A DNA stretch of 19,350 nucleotides, taken from contig VSMY01000043.1 in the NCBI GenBank assembly GCA_009773995.1, positions 1-19,350 of the forward strand. Direction: 5' to 3'. Positions 8,618-15,745 of the stretch are shown one piece after another. How positions within the stretch are numbered: position 1 is the first letter of the stretch; each line of letters starts with the position of its first letter. Origin of the DNA: Oscillibacter sp. GTDB taxonomy: Bacteria > Bacillota > Clostridia > Oscillospirales > Oscillospiraceae. Made by a program: the position numbers and the translations under genes. The notes below the pieces were generated by a model. The model made no database searches. It worked only from the letters and a program-made list of their open reading frames with translations, and was not told the DNA's origin.

Positions 8618-9537
8618 AGCAAATCAACGAGGCCGTCCGCGGCGACCCCGCCGCCTTCGCCCAGGAGTGCGACGCGCTGTTTGCAAAAAAGGTGGAGACC
8701 GCCGCCGGGAAGATTGCGGACCACCGGGGGGAGTCCCACATCATCCTCCTCTCCGGCCCCTCCGGCTCCGGAAAGACCACCACCGCGCTGAAAATTGAGG
8801 AGAAGCTGGTGGAGATGGGCATAGAGACCCACACGATCTCTATGGATAACTATTTCAAGACCATGGACCCGGAGACCTTTCCCCGGAACCGGGAGGGGGC
8901 CATTGACTACGAGTCCCCCTTCTGCCTGGATGTGGACCTGCTGAATCAGCACTTCGCCATGCTGGACCGGGGAGAGTTGATTCACATCCCCAAGTACGAG
9001 TTTGCCCGGCAGATGCGGTCGGACATCTTCGCCCGGCCCATGCGCCTGGGGAAGGACGACATGGCGATTTTCGAGGGCATCCACGCTCTGAACGACATCA
9101 TCGTGGGAAAGAACCCCAGGGCCTTCAAGCTCTATATCGCGGCCCGGAGCGACATCCTGGACGAGAACGGGACCCTGGTCTTCGACAAGTCCTGGATCCG
9201 CCTCTGCCGCCGCATTGTCCGGGATTTCAAGTTCCGGGGCAGCGACGCGGCCTTCACCCTCAAGCTGTGGGAGAACGTCCGCCGGGGAGAGCGCCTGTAT
9301 ATCTCCCCCTACAAGGAAAACGCGGACCTGATGTTCGACTCCTCCCTGGCCCTCAGCGCCAGCGCCCTGAAGCCCTTTGTGGTCCCCCTGCTGGAGGAAA
9401 TTCCCCGGGGCAGATACCAGGTGGTGGAGGACATCCTCCGGGGCCTGGACAAAATCGAGCCCCTGGACGAGAAGTATATCCCCGCCAAGTCCCTGTCTCG
9501 GGAGTTCATCGGCGGGAGCCCATACGACAACCATTGA
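8605..9537 (+). CDS. P-loop nucleoside kinase (uridine kinase/phosphoribulokinase family)
   Basis: This 310-residue protein has a Walker A motif GPSGSGKTT at residues 51-59, then DNYF near 81 and DYESP near 101, the usual pattern of uridine kinase and phosphoribulokinase folds, and IFEGIHALND for Walker B. It probably phosphorylates a nucleoside such as uridine, but the substrate is inferred. Many Clostridia homologues carry an N-terminal TGS-like extension; this copy has only about 45 residues before the P-loop. The start at 8605 follows AAAGGAGCAGG and lies inside the last codons of hemZ. Purine nucleoside phosphorylase two genes downstream fits a nucleoside-salvage theme. Confidence 0.88.
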   Translation: MYSLKQINEAVRGDPAAFAQECDALFAKKVETAAGKIADHRGESHIILLSGPSGSGKTTTALKIEEKLVEMGIETHTISMDNYFKTMDPETFPRNREGAIDYESPFCLDVDLLNQHFAMLDRGELIHIPKYEFARQMRSDIFARPMRLGKDDMAIFEGIHALNDIIVGKNPRAFKLYIAARSDILDENGTLVFDKSWIRLCRRIVRDFKFRGSDAAFTLKLWENVRRGERLYISPYKENADLMFDSSLALSASALKPFVVPLLEEIPRGRYQVVEDILRGLDKIEPLDEKYIPAKSLSREFIGGSPYDNH

Positions 9538-9561
9538 ACGGAAGACGAAAGGAGCGGCACT

Positions 9562-9963
9562 ATGAGCAAACAGGAGAAATTCTATGACCTGCTGGGCACC
9601 CTCCAGGCCGGCGTGGAGGCCGTGGGAACCCTGGCTTTGGGGACCCTGGGCCTGGCCTGTGAAGGCGCGGAAAAGATTGCGGAGGGCGTCAAGCTCCGCT
9701 ACCAGGCCGCCCGTGTGGAGGGCGAGATGGACGAGAAGCTGATGGAGGCCGGAGAAATTGTCTACGGCACCCACTCCGGAAACCTCACGGAGTCCGAGGA
9801 GCTGCTGGAAAAGCTCCGGGAGATCGACGTTCTGAAAGCCCAGCTGGCGGAGCTCAACGAGACCCTGGGGAGGACGCCGGAGGGCCCCGTCTGCCCCAGC
9901 TGCGGCGAGATCGCGGAGGAGGGAGACCAGTTCTGCCGCGCCTGCGGCGAAAAGCTGAACTGA
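9562..9963 (+). CDS. Zinc-ribbon, helical coiled protein of unknown function
   Basis: This 133-residue protein has a Gly/Ala-rich N-terminal helix (residues 12-35, weakly hydrophobic, not a convincing membrane span), a charged helical middle region (35-105) with heptad-like Leu spacing (EELLEKLREIDVLKAQLAEL), and a C-terminal zinc ribbon, CPSC at 111-114 and CRAC at 125-128. Such proteins are common in Clostridia without a defined role; the ribbon suggests metal-stabilised protein or nucleic-acid contact. A good AAAGGAG precedes ATG 9562. It sits 24 bases after the kinase and 13 before the phosphorylase, so it is part of the operon. Confidence 0.8.
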   Translation: MSKQEKFYDLLGTLQAGVEAVGTLALGTLGLACEGAEKIAEGVKLRYQAARVEGEMDEKLMEAGEIVYGTHSGNLTESEELLEKLREIDVLKAQLAELNETLGRTPEGPVCPSCGEIAEEGDQFCRACGEKLN

Positions 9964-9976
9964 CGGGAGGACGGAT

Positions 9977-10804
9977 ATGGAATTCTACACGTATCAACAG
10001 GTTCAGGAGAGCGCCCAGGCCCTCCGGGAAAAGCTGAACGGCTTCCAGCCCCAGGCGCTGGTAATCCTGGGCTCCGGCCTGGGTGCCCTGGCGGACGAGA
10101 TGGAAAGCCCCATCGCCGTGCCCTATGCGGAAGTCCCCCACATGAAGCGCTCCACCGCCCCCGGCCACAAGGGCCAATTCCTCTTCGGGAAGCTGGCGGG
10201 CCGGGACGCGGCCGTCATGCAGGGCCGCCTCCACACTTATGAGGGCTGGTCCTTCGCCGACGCGGCCTATCCCGTCCGGGTGGCCCGGGCCCTGGGCGTC
10301 AAGACCCTGGTGGTAACCAACGCCGCCGGGGCGGTGAACACCGCCTGGTCCGCCGGGGACATCATGCTGATCACGGACCACATCAAGCTCTTCGGCGTCA
10401 GCCCCCTCTGCGGGCCCAACATGGACGAGCTGGGCCCCCGCTTCCCGGACATGAGCCACGTCTACACCCCCGCCCTCCAGGAGAAGGCCCGCGCCGCCGC
10501 CAAGGCCCAGGGTCTGGACCTGAAGGAAGGCGTCTATATGTTCTTCCCCGGCCCCCAGTACGAGACCCCGGCGGAGGTGAAGGCGGCCCGCCTCCTGGGC
10601 GCGGACGCCGTGGGCATGTCCACGGTGCCGGAGGCCATCACCGCCGCCCACTGCGGCATGGAGGTCCTGGGCTTCACCCTGTGCACCAACATGGCGGCGG
10701 GGGTACTGCCCCAGCCCCTTTCCGGCGACGAGGTCATCGCGGCGGGAGAGGCCGCGGGCCCCAAGTTCACCGCCCTGGTGAAGGGCTGCCTGGAGCGCAT
10801 ATGA
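9977..10804 (+). CDS. punA: Purine nucleoside phosphorylase (trimeric PNP family)
   Basis: This 275-residue enzyme reversibly cleaves purine (deoxy)nucleosides with phosphate to base and (deoxy)ribose-1-phosphate. Motifs are GSGLG at 32-36, H64 in APGHKG, GRLHTYEGW around 83-91 (phosphate and ribose site), TNAAGAVN, PGPQYETPAE with Glu in the base pocket, VGMSTVPE, and CTNMAAG with the Asn at 238 that selects 6-oxopurines. These favour guanosine/inosine specificity over methylthioadenosine phosphorylase. GGGAGG precedes ATG 9977. It is probably the last gene of the recJ-rel operon, since hairpins follow. Confidence 0.93.
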   Translation: MEFYTYQQVQESAQALREKLNGFQPQALVILGSGLGALADEMESPIAVPYAEVPHMKRSTAPGHKGQFLFGKLAGRDAAVMQGRLHTYEGWSFADAAYPVRVARALGVKTLVVTNAAGAVNTAWSAGDIMLITDHIKLFGVSPLCGPNMDELGPRFPDMSHVYTPALQEKARAAAKAQGLDLKEGVYMFFPGPQYETPAEVKAARLLGADAVGMSTVPEAITAAHCGMEVLGFTLCTNMAAGVLPQPLSGDEVIAAGEAAGPKFTALVKGCLERI

Positions 10805-10850
10805 GAATTTGAGAGAGCGGGTTGTGCCGCTGGAGGGAATCTGGTTATAA

Positions 10851-10922
10851 GGCGGGTCCTAGTCCCATAAAGTGGACAATGGGGCCCGCCCCTCACGGAC
10901 AAAGGCTGTCCGCGCATTTTTT
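10851..10922 (+). terminator. Double hairpin after the PNP gene, probable weak terminator
   Basis: The 141-base gap before the flippase gene holds two stems. The first pairs 10851-10860 with 10881-10890 (10 bp, including two G-U pairs that exist only in plus-strand RNA) and encloses a small GTCC/GGAC stem. The second pairs CGGACA (10896-10901) with TGTCCG (10907-10912) and is followed by TTTTTT at 10917-10922. The short second stem makes it a weak terminator; together they could end the upstream operon or attenuate read-through. Confidence 0.45.
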
Positions 10923-10945
10923 AGAGTATTCGAGGTAAACTTTTC

Positions 10946-12553
10946 ATGTCGACGAAGAAGAAACAGTCCTTCCTGGGCGGCGCGGCCATCCTGGCCTCCG
11001 CGGTGGCCATTGTCAAAATCCTGGGCGCGGTGTATAAAATCCCCTTTGGAAACATCGTCGGTCCCGAGGGGCAGACCTATTTCAATGTGGCCTACAACAT
11101 CTATAACGTACTGCTGACCATCTCCACCGCCGGCCTTCCCCTGGCCATTTCCAAGCTCACCAGCCAGGCCCACACCCAGGGCCGGGAGAACCAGAAGCGG
11201 AAGATTTTTTCGACGGCCATCTGGCTCTTTTTCGCCATGGGCCTGACGGGGTCCCTGCTGATGTTTTTCGGCGCGGAGCGGCTGGCGGCCTTCATGAACG
11301 AGCCCCTGGGCTACTGGCCCATCCGGGCGCTGGCTCCGGCGGTGTTCTGCGTGTGCCTCCTGGCCTGTATGCGGGGTTACACCCAGGGCCAGGGGAACAT
11401 GACCCCCACCGCCGTCTCTCAGATTTTAGAGGCCCTGTGCAAGCTGGGCCTGGGCCTGGCCCTGGCCTGGTACTTCCTCAAGCTGGGCCTGGGCCTGGAT
11501 ATTGCCGCCGCCGGGGCCATCCTGGGCGTCACCGCCGGGACGTTTTTGTCCCTGCTGTACCTGATTTTCTATCTTCTGCGCCACCGGGATCGGAAGACCT
11601 CTCTGGACGTGCCCGACGGCGGCGGGAAGCTGATGCGCCAGATTCTGGCCATCGGCATTCCCATTACCCTGAGCAACTCGGCCATGAGCATCATCACCCT
11701 GGTGGATACCAAAATCGTCCTGGGGCGGCTGCGGGACATCCCCGCCCTGGCGGACTCGGCGGCGGAGCTGTTCGGCCAGTATACCTTCGGCATGAACCTC
11801 ATCAACCTGCCGCCCTCCTTTGTGTTCCCCGTCACCATGAGCCTGATTCCCTTCGCGGCGGCGGCGCTGACCCGCCGGGACCACGCGGAGGCGGGCCGAA
11901 TCGTCTCTTCCGGCTTCCGGATTGTGGCGGTGCTGGCCATCCCCGCCGGGGTGGGGTTGAGCGTAGTGGGCGGTCCGGCCCTCCAGATGCTCTTCCCCCT
12001 CCGCCAGGCAGACGCCATTGCCGCCGGGCCCCATATGCGCTGGCTGGGCCTGGCCTGTATCTTCATGTGCCTGATGAACCTGACCAACGTGATTTTACAA
12101 ACCTACGGCAAAGAGATGATTCCCATTTGGACGGTGATTGCGGGCGGCGTCACAAAGGTGGTTATGAACTATATCCTGGTGGGAAACCCGGATATCAATA
12201 TCCACGGCGCGCCTGTCTCCACCCTGTGCTGCTATGTGGTGATTGTGTGCTTAAACCTGTTCTTCGTCTGGAAGTACTCCCCGGAGAAGCCCCATTATCT
12301 CCAGATTTTCGTCAAGCCGGTCATCGCCTCCGCCCTCATGGGCGGCGCTGTTTGGGCGGTCCACGGCTTTGTGAGCCGGGCTCTCTCGGGACACTCGGCC
12401 TACGGAGCCAACGCCGTGGCGACCCTCATCGGCATCCTGGCGGGAGTAATCGTTTACGCCGTTTTGGTGGTAGCTATGCGGATTTTGCGGGCGGAGGACC
12501 TGAAAACGGTGCCCCATGGGGCAAAACTGGCGAAATTGTTGCATTTGCGCTAA
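10946..12553 (+). CDS. SpoVB/MurJ-type polysaccharide or lipid-linked oligosaccharide flippase
   Basis: This 535-residue integral membrane protein has about 14 hydrophobic segments and belongs to the MOP superfamily branch containing SpoVB, YabM and MurJ, which move lipid-linked cell-wall or polysaccharide precursors across the membrane. The N-terminus (QSFLGGAAILASAVAIVKILGA then VYKIPFGNIVGPEG) is characteristic of the SpoVB group. Its place directly before mazG matches yabM in the Bacillus yabM-yabR cluster, so it is a likely positional orthologue; whether it carries lipid II or another substrate is not known. ATG 10946 is preceded by GAGG at moderate spacing. The following 77 bases are AT-rich. 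Confidence 0.88.
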   Translation: MSTKKKQSFLGGAAILASAVAIVKILGAVYKIPFGNIVGPEGQTYFNVAYNIYNVLLTISTAGLPLAISKLTSQAHTQGRENQKRKIFSTAIWLFFAMGLTGSLLMFFGAERLAAFMNEPLGYWPIRALAPAVFCVCLLACMRGYTQGQGNMTPTAVSQILEALCKLGLGLALAWYFLKLGLGLDIAAAGAILGVTAGTFLSLLYLIFYLLRHRDRKTSLDVPDGGGKLMRQILAIGIPITLSNSAMSIITLVDTKIVLGRLRDIPALADSAAELFGQYTFGMNLINLPPSFVFPVTMSLIPFAAAALTRRDHAEAGRIVSSGFRIVAVLAIPAGVGLSVVGGPALQMLFPLRQADAIAAGPHMRWLGLACIFMCLMNLTNVILQTYGKEMIPIWTVIAGGVTKVVMNYILVGNPDINIHGAPVSTLCCYVVIVCLNLFFVWKYSPEKPHYLQIFVKPVIASALMGGAVWAVHGFVSRALSGHSAYGANAVATLIGILAGVIVYAVLVVAMRILRAEDLKTVPHGAKLAKLLHLR

Positions 12554-12630
12554 AAGATCCGGAAAATTAGCAAAATATATGAATTCATCTCAACTTTTTT
12601 TTCGAAATTTCTTGCAAAGGCGGGCAATCT

Positions 12631-13434
12631 ATGGTAGATTTTCAATGTAAGCGCCGTTACGGCTGGGCGGATTTTCTGGAAATCATGCGCCTGCTCCGGG
12701 CGCCGGGGGGCTGCCCCTGGGACGCGGAGCAGACCCACGAATCCATCCGCCGGAACTTCTTGGAAGAAACTTACGAGGCCCTGGACGCCATCGACCGGGA
12801 CGACCCGGCCGATATGTGCGAGGAGCTGGGGGACGTGCTGATGCAGGCGGTCTTCCACGCCCAGATCGAGACGGAGCGGGGCCGCTTCACCATGGACGAC
12901 GTCGTCGACGGCGTGGCGCAGAAGCTGGTGTACCGCCATCCCCATGTCTTCGGGAACACAGAGGTGGCGGACAGCCGGGAGGTTTTGGTAAACTGGGAGG
13001 CGCTGAAGCGCAAGGAGAAATCCCAGGCCACCACCGCCGACGCCATTGAGTCCGTGCCCCATACCTTGCCCGCCCTCTGGCGGGCGGAGAAAATCGGCTC
13101 GAAAACCGCCAAGGCGGGCTTTGATTGGTCCGGTCCCCTCAGCGCCCTGGGGAAGCTGGAGGAGGAGGTCCGGGAACTGCGGGAAGCCCTGGAGGCCGGA
13201 GGCGCGGCGGACGGGCCCCACGGCGTCCGGGAGGAGCTGGGGGACCTGCTCTTCATCACCGCCAAGGTGGCCCAGATGTCCGGCGTGGACCCGGAGGACG
13301 CCCTCCACCGGGCCTGCGACAAGTTCGACGGGCGCTTCCGCCGGGTGGAGGCCATGGCGGACAAGCCCCTGGGCGAATACGCCGAGGCGGAGCTGGTGGA
13401 GCTCTGGAAATCCGCCAAAAACGAGGAGTCTTAA
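12631..13434 (+). CDS. mazG: Nucleoside triphosphate pyrophosphohydrolase MazG
   Basis: This 267-residue house-cleaning enzyme hydrolyses (d)NTPs to monophosphates and pyrophosphate. Two MazG domains are visible: the first has GCPWD at 27-31, EETYE at 45-49 and EELGD at 64-68; the second has a Glu-rich EEEVREL around 177-183 and EELGD at 201-205, then [10 protein letters not shown]. All metal-binding acidic residues look intact. The tetrapyrrole-methylase domain fused to MazG in B. subtilis YabN is absent. The start has only a weak AAAGG upstream. It lies between the flippase and HU genes at the yabN position. Confidence 0.93.
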   Translation: MVDFQCKRRYGWADFLEIMRLLRAPGGCPWDAEQTHESIRRNFLEETYEALDAIDRDDPADMCEELGDVLMQAVFHAQIETERGRFTMDDVVDGVAQKLVYRHPHVFGNTEVADSREVLVNWEALKRKEKSQATTADAIESVPHTLPALWRAEKIGSKTAKAGFDWSGPLSALGKLEEEVRELREALEAGGAADGPHGVREELGDLLFITAKVAQMSGVDPEDALHRACDKFDGRFRRVEAMADKPLGEYAEAELVELWKSAKNEES

Positions 13435-13459
13435 CACGCCATTGCGTTAAGAATATAGG
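13431..13459 (+). promoter_or_regulatory. Candidate promoter of the HU gene, overlapping the mazG stop
   Basis: TTAACA (13431-13436, five of six to the -35 consensus) and TATAGG (13454-13459, four of six) are 17 bases apart. The -35 contains the mazG TAA. An imperfect inverted repeat (CTTAACACGC with GCGTTAAG, 13430-13451) covers the -35 and most of the spacer and could be a protein-binding site. HU is usually very highly expressed, which fits a dedicated promoter. Confidence 0.5.
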
Positions 13460-13496
13460 AACCCAGAACACAAATGATTGCAGGAGGATACCATTC

Positions 13497-13772
13497 ATGA
13501 ACAAAGCAGAACTCATCAACGTTGTTTCCGAGGCCGCGGAGGTCTCCAAAAAAGACGCCGAGGTCGTTATCACCGCCACGCTGGACGCCATCACCGACGC
13601 GCTGAAAGAGGGCGAGAAGGTCCAGCTGGTGGGCTTTGGCTCCTTTGAGGTGAAGGCGCGGGCCGCCCGGGTGGGCCGGAACCCCAAGACCAAGGAGCCC
13701 ATCGAGATTCCCGCCTCCAAGGTGCCCGTGTTCAAGGCCGGCAAGGTCCTGAAGGACATCGTGGGCGGCTGA
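13497..13772 (+). CDS. hup: HU family DNA-binding protein
   Basis: This 91-residue nucleoid protein is of standard HU length. It begins [20 protein letters not shown], has the core [22 protein letters not shown] and the DNA-embracing arm around residues 53-75 with [22 protein letters not shown]. The RNP tip motif that intercalates into DNA is present (residues 60-62). CAGGAGG lies ideally before ATG 13497. It is inserted between mazG and rqcP, an order common in Clostridia, and has a candidate promoter upstream and an intrinsic terminator downstream, so its mRNA may be partly monocistronic. Confidence 0.96.
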   Translation: MNKAELINVVSEAAEVSKKDAEVVITATLDAITDALKEGEKVQLVGFGSFEVKARAARVGRNPKTKEPIEIPASKVPVFKAGKVLKDIVGG

Positions 13773-13794
13773 CCTGGGGAAACGCTCCGTTTTG

Positions 13795-13827
13795 AACAGC
13801 CGGCAGGTCTGCCGGCTGTTTACTTTT
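13795..13827 (+). terminator. Intrinsic terminator after the HU gene
   Basis: A perfect inverted repeat (AACAGCCGGCAG at 13795-13806 with CTGCCGGCTGTT at 13809-13820) is followed by TTTACTTTT. The hairpin sits 22 bases after the HU stop and just before the rqcP ribosome binding site, so it probably limits read-through from HU into the downstream genes. Confidence 0.8.
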
Positions 13828-13848
13828 CCAAGGAAAGGAGGGCGCGCC

Positions 13849-14091
13849 ATGCGCCTGGACAAATATTTGAAGGTCTCCCGCCTCATCAAGCGGCGGACCA
13901 TGGCCAACGAGGCCTGCGACAACGGGCTGGTTTCCGTCAACGGCCGCCCCGCCCGGGCTTCCTACGAGGTGAAGGCGGGGGACCAAATCACGCTGCGCCT
14001 GGGGGCCCGGGAGGTAACGGTGGAGGTGCTGTCCGTCCAGGAGACGGTCCGGCAGGCCGACGCCGCCGCGCTTTACAAACAGCTGTCATAA
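13849..14091 (+). CDS. rqcP: S4-domain RNA-binding protein RqcP
   Basis: This 80-residue protein is essentially one S4 domain (MRLDKYLKVSRLIKRRTMAN then GLVSVNGRPARASYEVKAGD), matching YabO/RqcP of Bacillus. RqcP works with RqcH on stalled 50S subunits to add C-terminal alanine tails during ribosome-associated quality control. Size, the RLDKYL start and position before yabP support the call over the larger Hsp15 branch. AAAGGAGG precedes ATG 13849 at good spacing. Confidence 0.92.
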   Translation: MRLDKYLKVSRLIKRRTMANEACDNGLVSVNGRPARASYEVKAGDQITLRLGAREVTVEVLSVQETVRQADAAALYKQLS

Positions 14092-14097
14092 ACGGAG

Positions 14098-14128
14098 CCC
14101 TCCCGCCATATCCTTTGGACAGGGAGGG
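14098..14128 (+). promoter_or_regulatory. Hairpin covering the yabP ribosome binding site
   Basis: CCCTCCC (14098-14104) is fully complementary to GGGAGGG (14122-14128), which is the Shine-Dalgarno sequence of yabP. The 17-base loop contains a smaller TCC/GGA pairing. When folded, it would hide the ribosome binding site, so yabP translation might depend on coupling or on a factor that opens the stem. This is seen in sequence only. Confidence 0.45.
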
Positions 14129-14135
14129 ACGAACC

Positions 14136-14417
14136 ATGAACGATTACGCTGTGCCCCAAGCCGCCGCCCACCGCCTGGAGCTGGACGGGCGGGAAAGCCT
14201 GACCGTCTCCGGCGTGGAGGACGTAGAGCGCTTCGACGAGACCGGCATCGTCATGTCCACCGCCGTGGGAACCCTGGTCGTCACGGGGGAAGACCTTCAT
14301 ATCGGAAAGCTGTCTCTGGACGGAGGCGAGCTTCACGTGGACGGGAGAATCGACTCCCTGACCTATGAGGACCAGGGCTCCGGCCGGGGGGGCTTCCTGG
14401 GCCGCCTGTTCGGTTGA
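14136..14417 (+). CDS. yabP: Sporulation protein YabP
   Basis: This 93-residue protein belongs to the YabP/YqfC family, needed for late sporulation in Bacillus. The core pattern is visible: LELDGRESLTVSGVEDVERF, then ETGIVMSTAVGTLVVTGEDL, LHIGKLSLDGGELHVDGRID and a Gly-rich end with GGFLGRLFG. It is short and beta-rich with no membrane span. It follows rqcP and touches yabQ (two-base gap), preserving the Bacillus order. GGGAGGG precedes ATG 14136 but lies in a hairpin. The gene marks the organism as a likely spore former. Confidence 0.92.
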   Translation: MNDYAVPQAAAHRLELDGRESLTVSGVEDVERFDETGIVMSTAVGTLVVTGEDLHIGKLSLDGGELHVDGRIDSLTYEDQGSGRGGFLGRLFG

Positions 14418-14419
14418 GC

Positions 14420-15103
14420 ATGGAAAGCCGGGCGGCCCAGCAGCTGCTGGTGTTCGGGCAGTCCATTCTCCTGGGGCTGTCCGCCGGACTGCTGTACGAT
14501 CTGCTGCGCCCCTTCCGGGTACGGGCTCCCCGGGCCACCGCCCTTTTGGACGGGGCCTACTGCCTGGCGGTGGGCGGGGCCATGTTCCTCTTCCTGCTGC
14601 GCCGGGCCGAGGGCCAGCTCCGGGGGTTTGTAATCCTGGGAGCCCTGGGGGGCGCGGTCTTGTTTTTCTGCGCGTTTTCGGAGCTTCTGCGCCCCCTGTG
14701 GGCTTTTTGGGCGGATACGCTGGCCTTTTTGTGGCGGCTGCTGTGCCTGCCTCTGCGGTGGGCCGGAAATTTTTATAAAAAAACCCTCCGCCGGGGAAAA
14801 AACCTCTTTTATTTTTGGCGCAAATGCTTTACAATAAGGAAAAGTGGGTATGGGCCCGGGAAAGGAGAGGGCAGACATGGCAAAGCAGCGAAAAACGCCA
14901 AAGGCAGTAAAGCTCCGCACGGGCCTTCTGACCAAGCTGTTAATCGTAATCCTGCTGGCCGCGCTGGTCTGCGAGGTGTACGCCCTGCGGGAGCAGGTCG
15001 CGGACGCCGAGGCGGAAAAGGCGCGGGTAGCCGCCGAGGTGGAGGGCAAGCGCCAGGAGAACGACGCCCTGGCGGCGGACATCGAGGAGGGCTGCACGCC
15101 TGA
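14420..15103 (+). CDS. yabQ: Spore cortex protein YabQ, with out-of-frame overlap into divIC
   Basis: YabQ is a membrane protein of the forespore outer membrane needed for cortex formation in Bacillus. The first 150 or so residues fit: four hydrophobic segments (about 13-30, 42-61, 73-91 and 95-116) followed by a basic aromatic tail (KKTLRRGKNLFYFWRK). The frame then stays open for about 75 more codons across divIC, giving 227 residues in all. This tail is a Gly/Arg/Ala-rich string typical of out-of-frame reading of GC-rich genes, so the true product may end near the divIC start, or a stop may be lost or a frameshift present. The ATG at 14420 is two bases after yabP; a TTG at 14414 is an alternative start. 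Confidence 0.8.
   Translation: MESRAAQQLLVFGQSILLGLSAGLLYDLLRPFRVRAPRATALLDGAYCLAVGGAMFLFLLRRAEGQLRGFVILGALGGAVLFFCAFSELLRPLWAFWADTLAFLWRLLCLPLRWAGNFYKKTLRRGKNLFYFWRKCFTIRKSGYGPGKGEGRHGKAAKNAKGSKAPHGPSDQAVNRNPAGRAGLRGVRPAGAGRGRRGGKGAGSRRGGGQAPGERRPGGGHRGGLHA
14807..14835 (+). promoter_or_regulatory. Possible divIC promoter inside yabQ
   Basis: An AT-rich pocket in otherwise GC-rich DNA contains TACAAT (14830-14835, five of six to the -10) with TTTTAT 17 bases upstream (14807-14812). It would start transcription about 35 bases before divIC. The -35 is poor, so this is tentative. Confidence 0.3.
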
Positions 15104-15179
15104 GAAAATGCAGGAGATCGCCCGTCGGGAACTGGGCTGGCTTTTGCCCGGGGAGTACGTCTTCGACGTGGGCAGCTGA
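14877..15179 (+). CDS. divIC: Septum formation initiator DivIC (FtsB family)
   Basis: This 100-residue bitopic membrane protein has a short basic cytoplasmic start (MAKQRKTPKAVKLR), one transmembrane helix at about 17-34, then an extracytoplasmic coiled coil (about 36-71) and the conserved end IARRELGWLLPGEYVF. DivIC partners with FtsL and DivIB in the divisome. A start 11 codons upstream is possible, but GGAAAGGAGAGG before ATG 14877 and the family length favour this one. It lies between yabQ and the S1 gene, as in Bacillus. Confidence 0.9.
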   Translation: MAKQRKTPKAVKLRTGLLTKLLIVILLAALVCEVYALREQVADAEAEKARVAAEVEGKRQENDALAADIEEGCTPEKMQEIARRELGWLLPGEYVFDVGS

Positions 15180-15225
15180 CCGCGCTTTACCCCGCGAATC
15201 AAGGGAAGGAGAAACTAGAAACCGT

Positions 15226-15702
15226 ATGGAGCCTCAGGTTGGGAGCATTCTGGAAGGCAAAGTCACCAGCATCATGAAATTCGGCGCCTTTGTGGCGTTG
15301 GAAGGAGGCGGCTCCGGGCTGGTACATATCTCGGAGATTGCCAACACCTTTGTGGAGGACGTACACGACCACCTCCAGACGGGGCAGGCCGTAAAGGTCC
15401 TTGTTCTGTCCGCGGAGAACGGGCGGGTAAACCTCTCCATTAAAAAGGCCCTGCCTCAGCAGGAGCGGCGGGCGTCCCGTCCCCCCAGGCCGGCCGCAGG
15501 CCCTCAGGGCGGCCTCAAGCCGGCGGCGGCCTCCGGGTCCGTCCCGCCGCAGTTCCAGGGCCGGGGAAGGCCGGAACCCCTGCCGCCGTCCGGGGATCAG
15601 GCCTTTGAGGACAAGCTGAAGCGCTTCCTCTCCTCCTCCGAGGGGAAGATGGCGGACCTGAACCGCAGCATGGACGGCAAACGGGGGAGACGAAGGAGAT
15701 AA
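15226..15702 (+). CDS. yabR: S1-domain RNA-binding protein (YabR type)
   Basis: This 158-residue protein has one S1 OB-fold domain (about residues 4-73: VGSILEGKVTSIMKFGAFVA, GLVHISEIA, VKVLVL and RVNLSIKKA) followed by a Pro/Arg/Gly-rich, probably disordered linker (75-135) and a conserved-looking FEDKLKRFLSSSEGKMADLN segment ending in GKRGRRRR. It is the positional and architectural match of Bacillus YabR, a general-stress-type polynucleotide-binding protein of unsettled role. GGAAGGAG lies 14 bases before ATG, an unusually long spacing, yet no closer start exists. A strong terminator follows, closing the cluster. Confidence 0.88.
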   Translation: MEPQVGSILEGKVTSIMKFGAFVALEGGGSGLVHISEIANTFVEDVHDHLQTGQAVKVLVLSAENGRVNLSIKKALPQQERRASRPPRPAAGPQGGLKPAAASGSVPPQFQGRGRPEPLPPSGDQAFEDKLKRFLSSSEGKMADLNRSMDGKRGRRRR

Positions 15703-15714
15703 GAAAGAGACAGA

Positions 15715-15745
15715 AAAGGCCGCCCGTTCCCGGGCGGCCTTTCTA
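15715..15745 (+). terminator. Intrinsic terminator of the flippase-to-yabR cluster
   Basis: A perfect 12-bp stem, AAAGGCCGCCCG (15715-15726) with CGGGCGGCCTTT (15731-15742), has a TTCC loop and a short T run (TTTCT). It lies 12 bases after the yabR stop. Confidence 0.85.

Noticed and set aside
9977..10804. Methylthioadenosine phosphorylase
   Set aside because: The Asn in CTNMAAG and the Glu in PQYETPAE favour 6-oxopurine nucleoside phosphorylase.
12612..12640. TTGCAA-17-TAGATT promoter-like pair at the mazG start
   Set aside because: The -10 would lie inside the coding region, after the start codon, and no later mazG start preserves the first domain.
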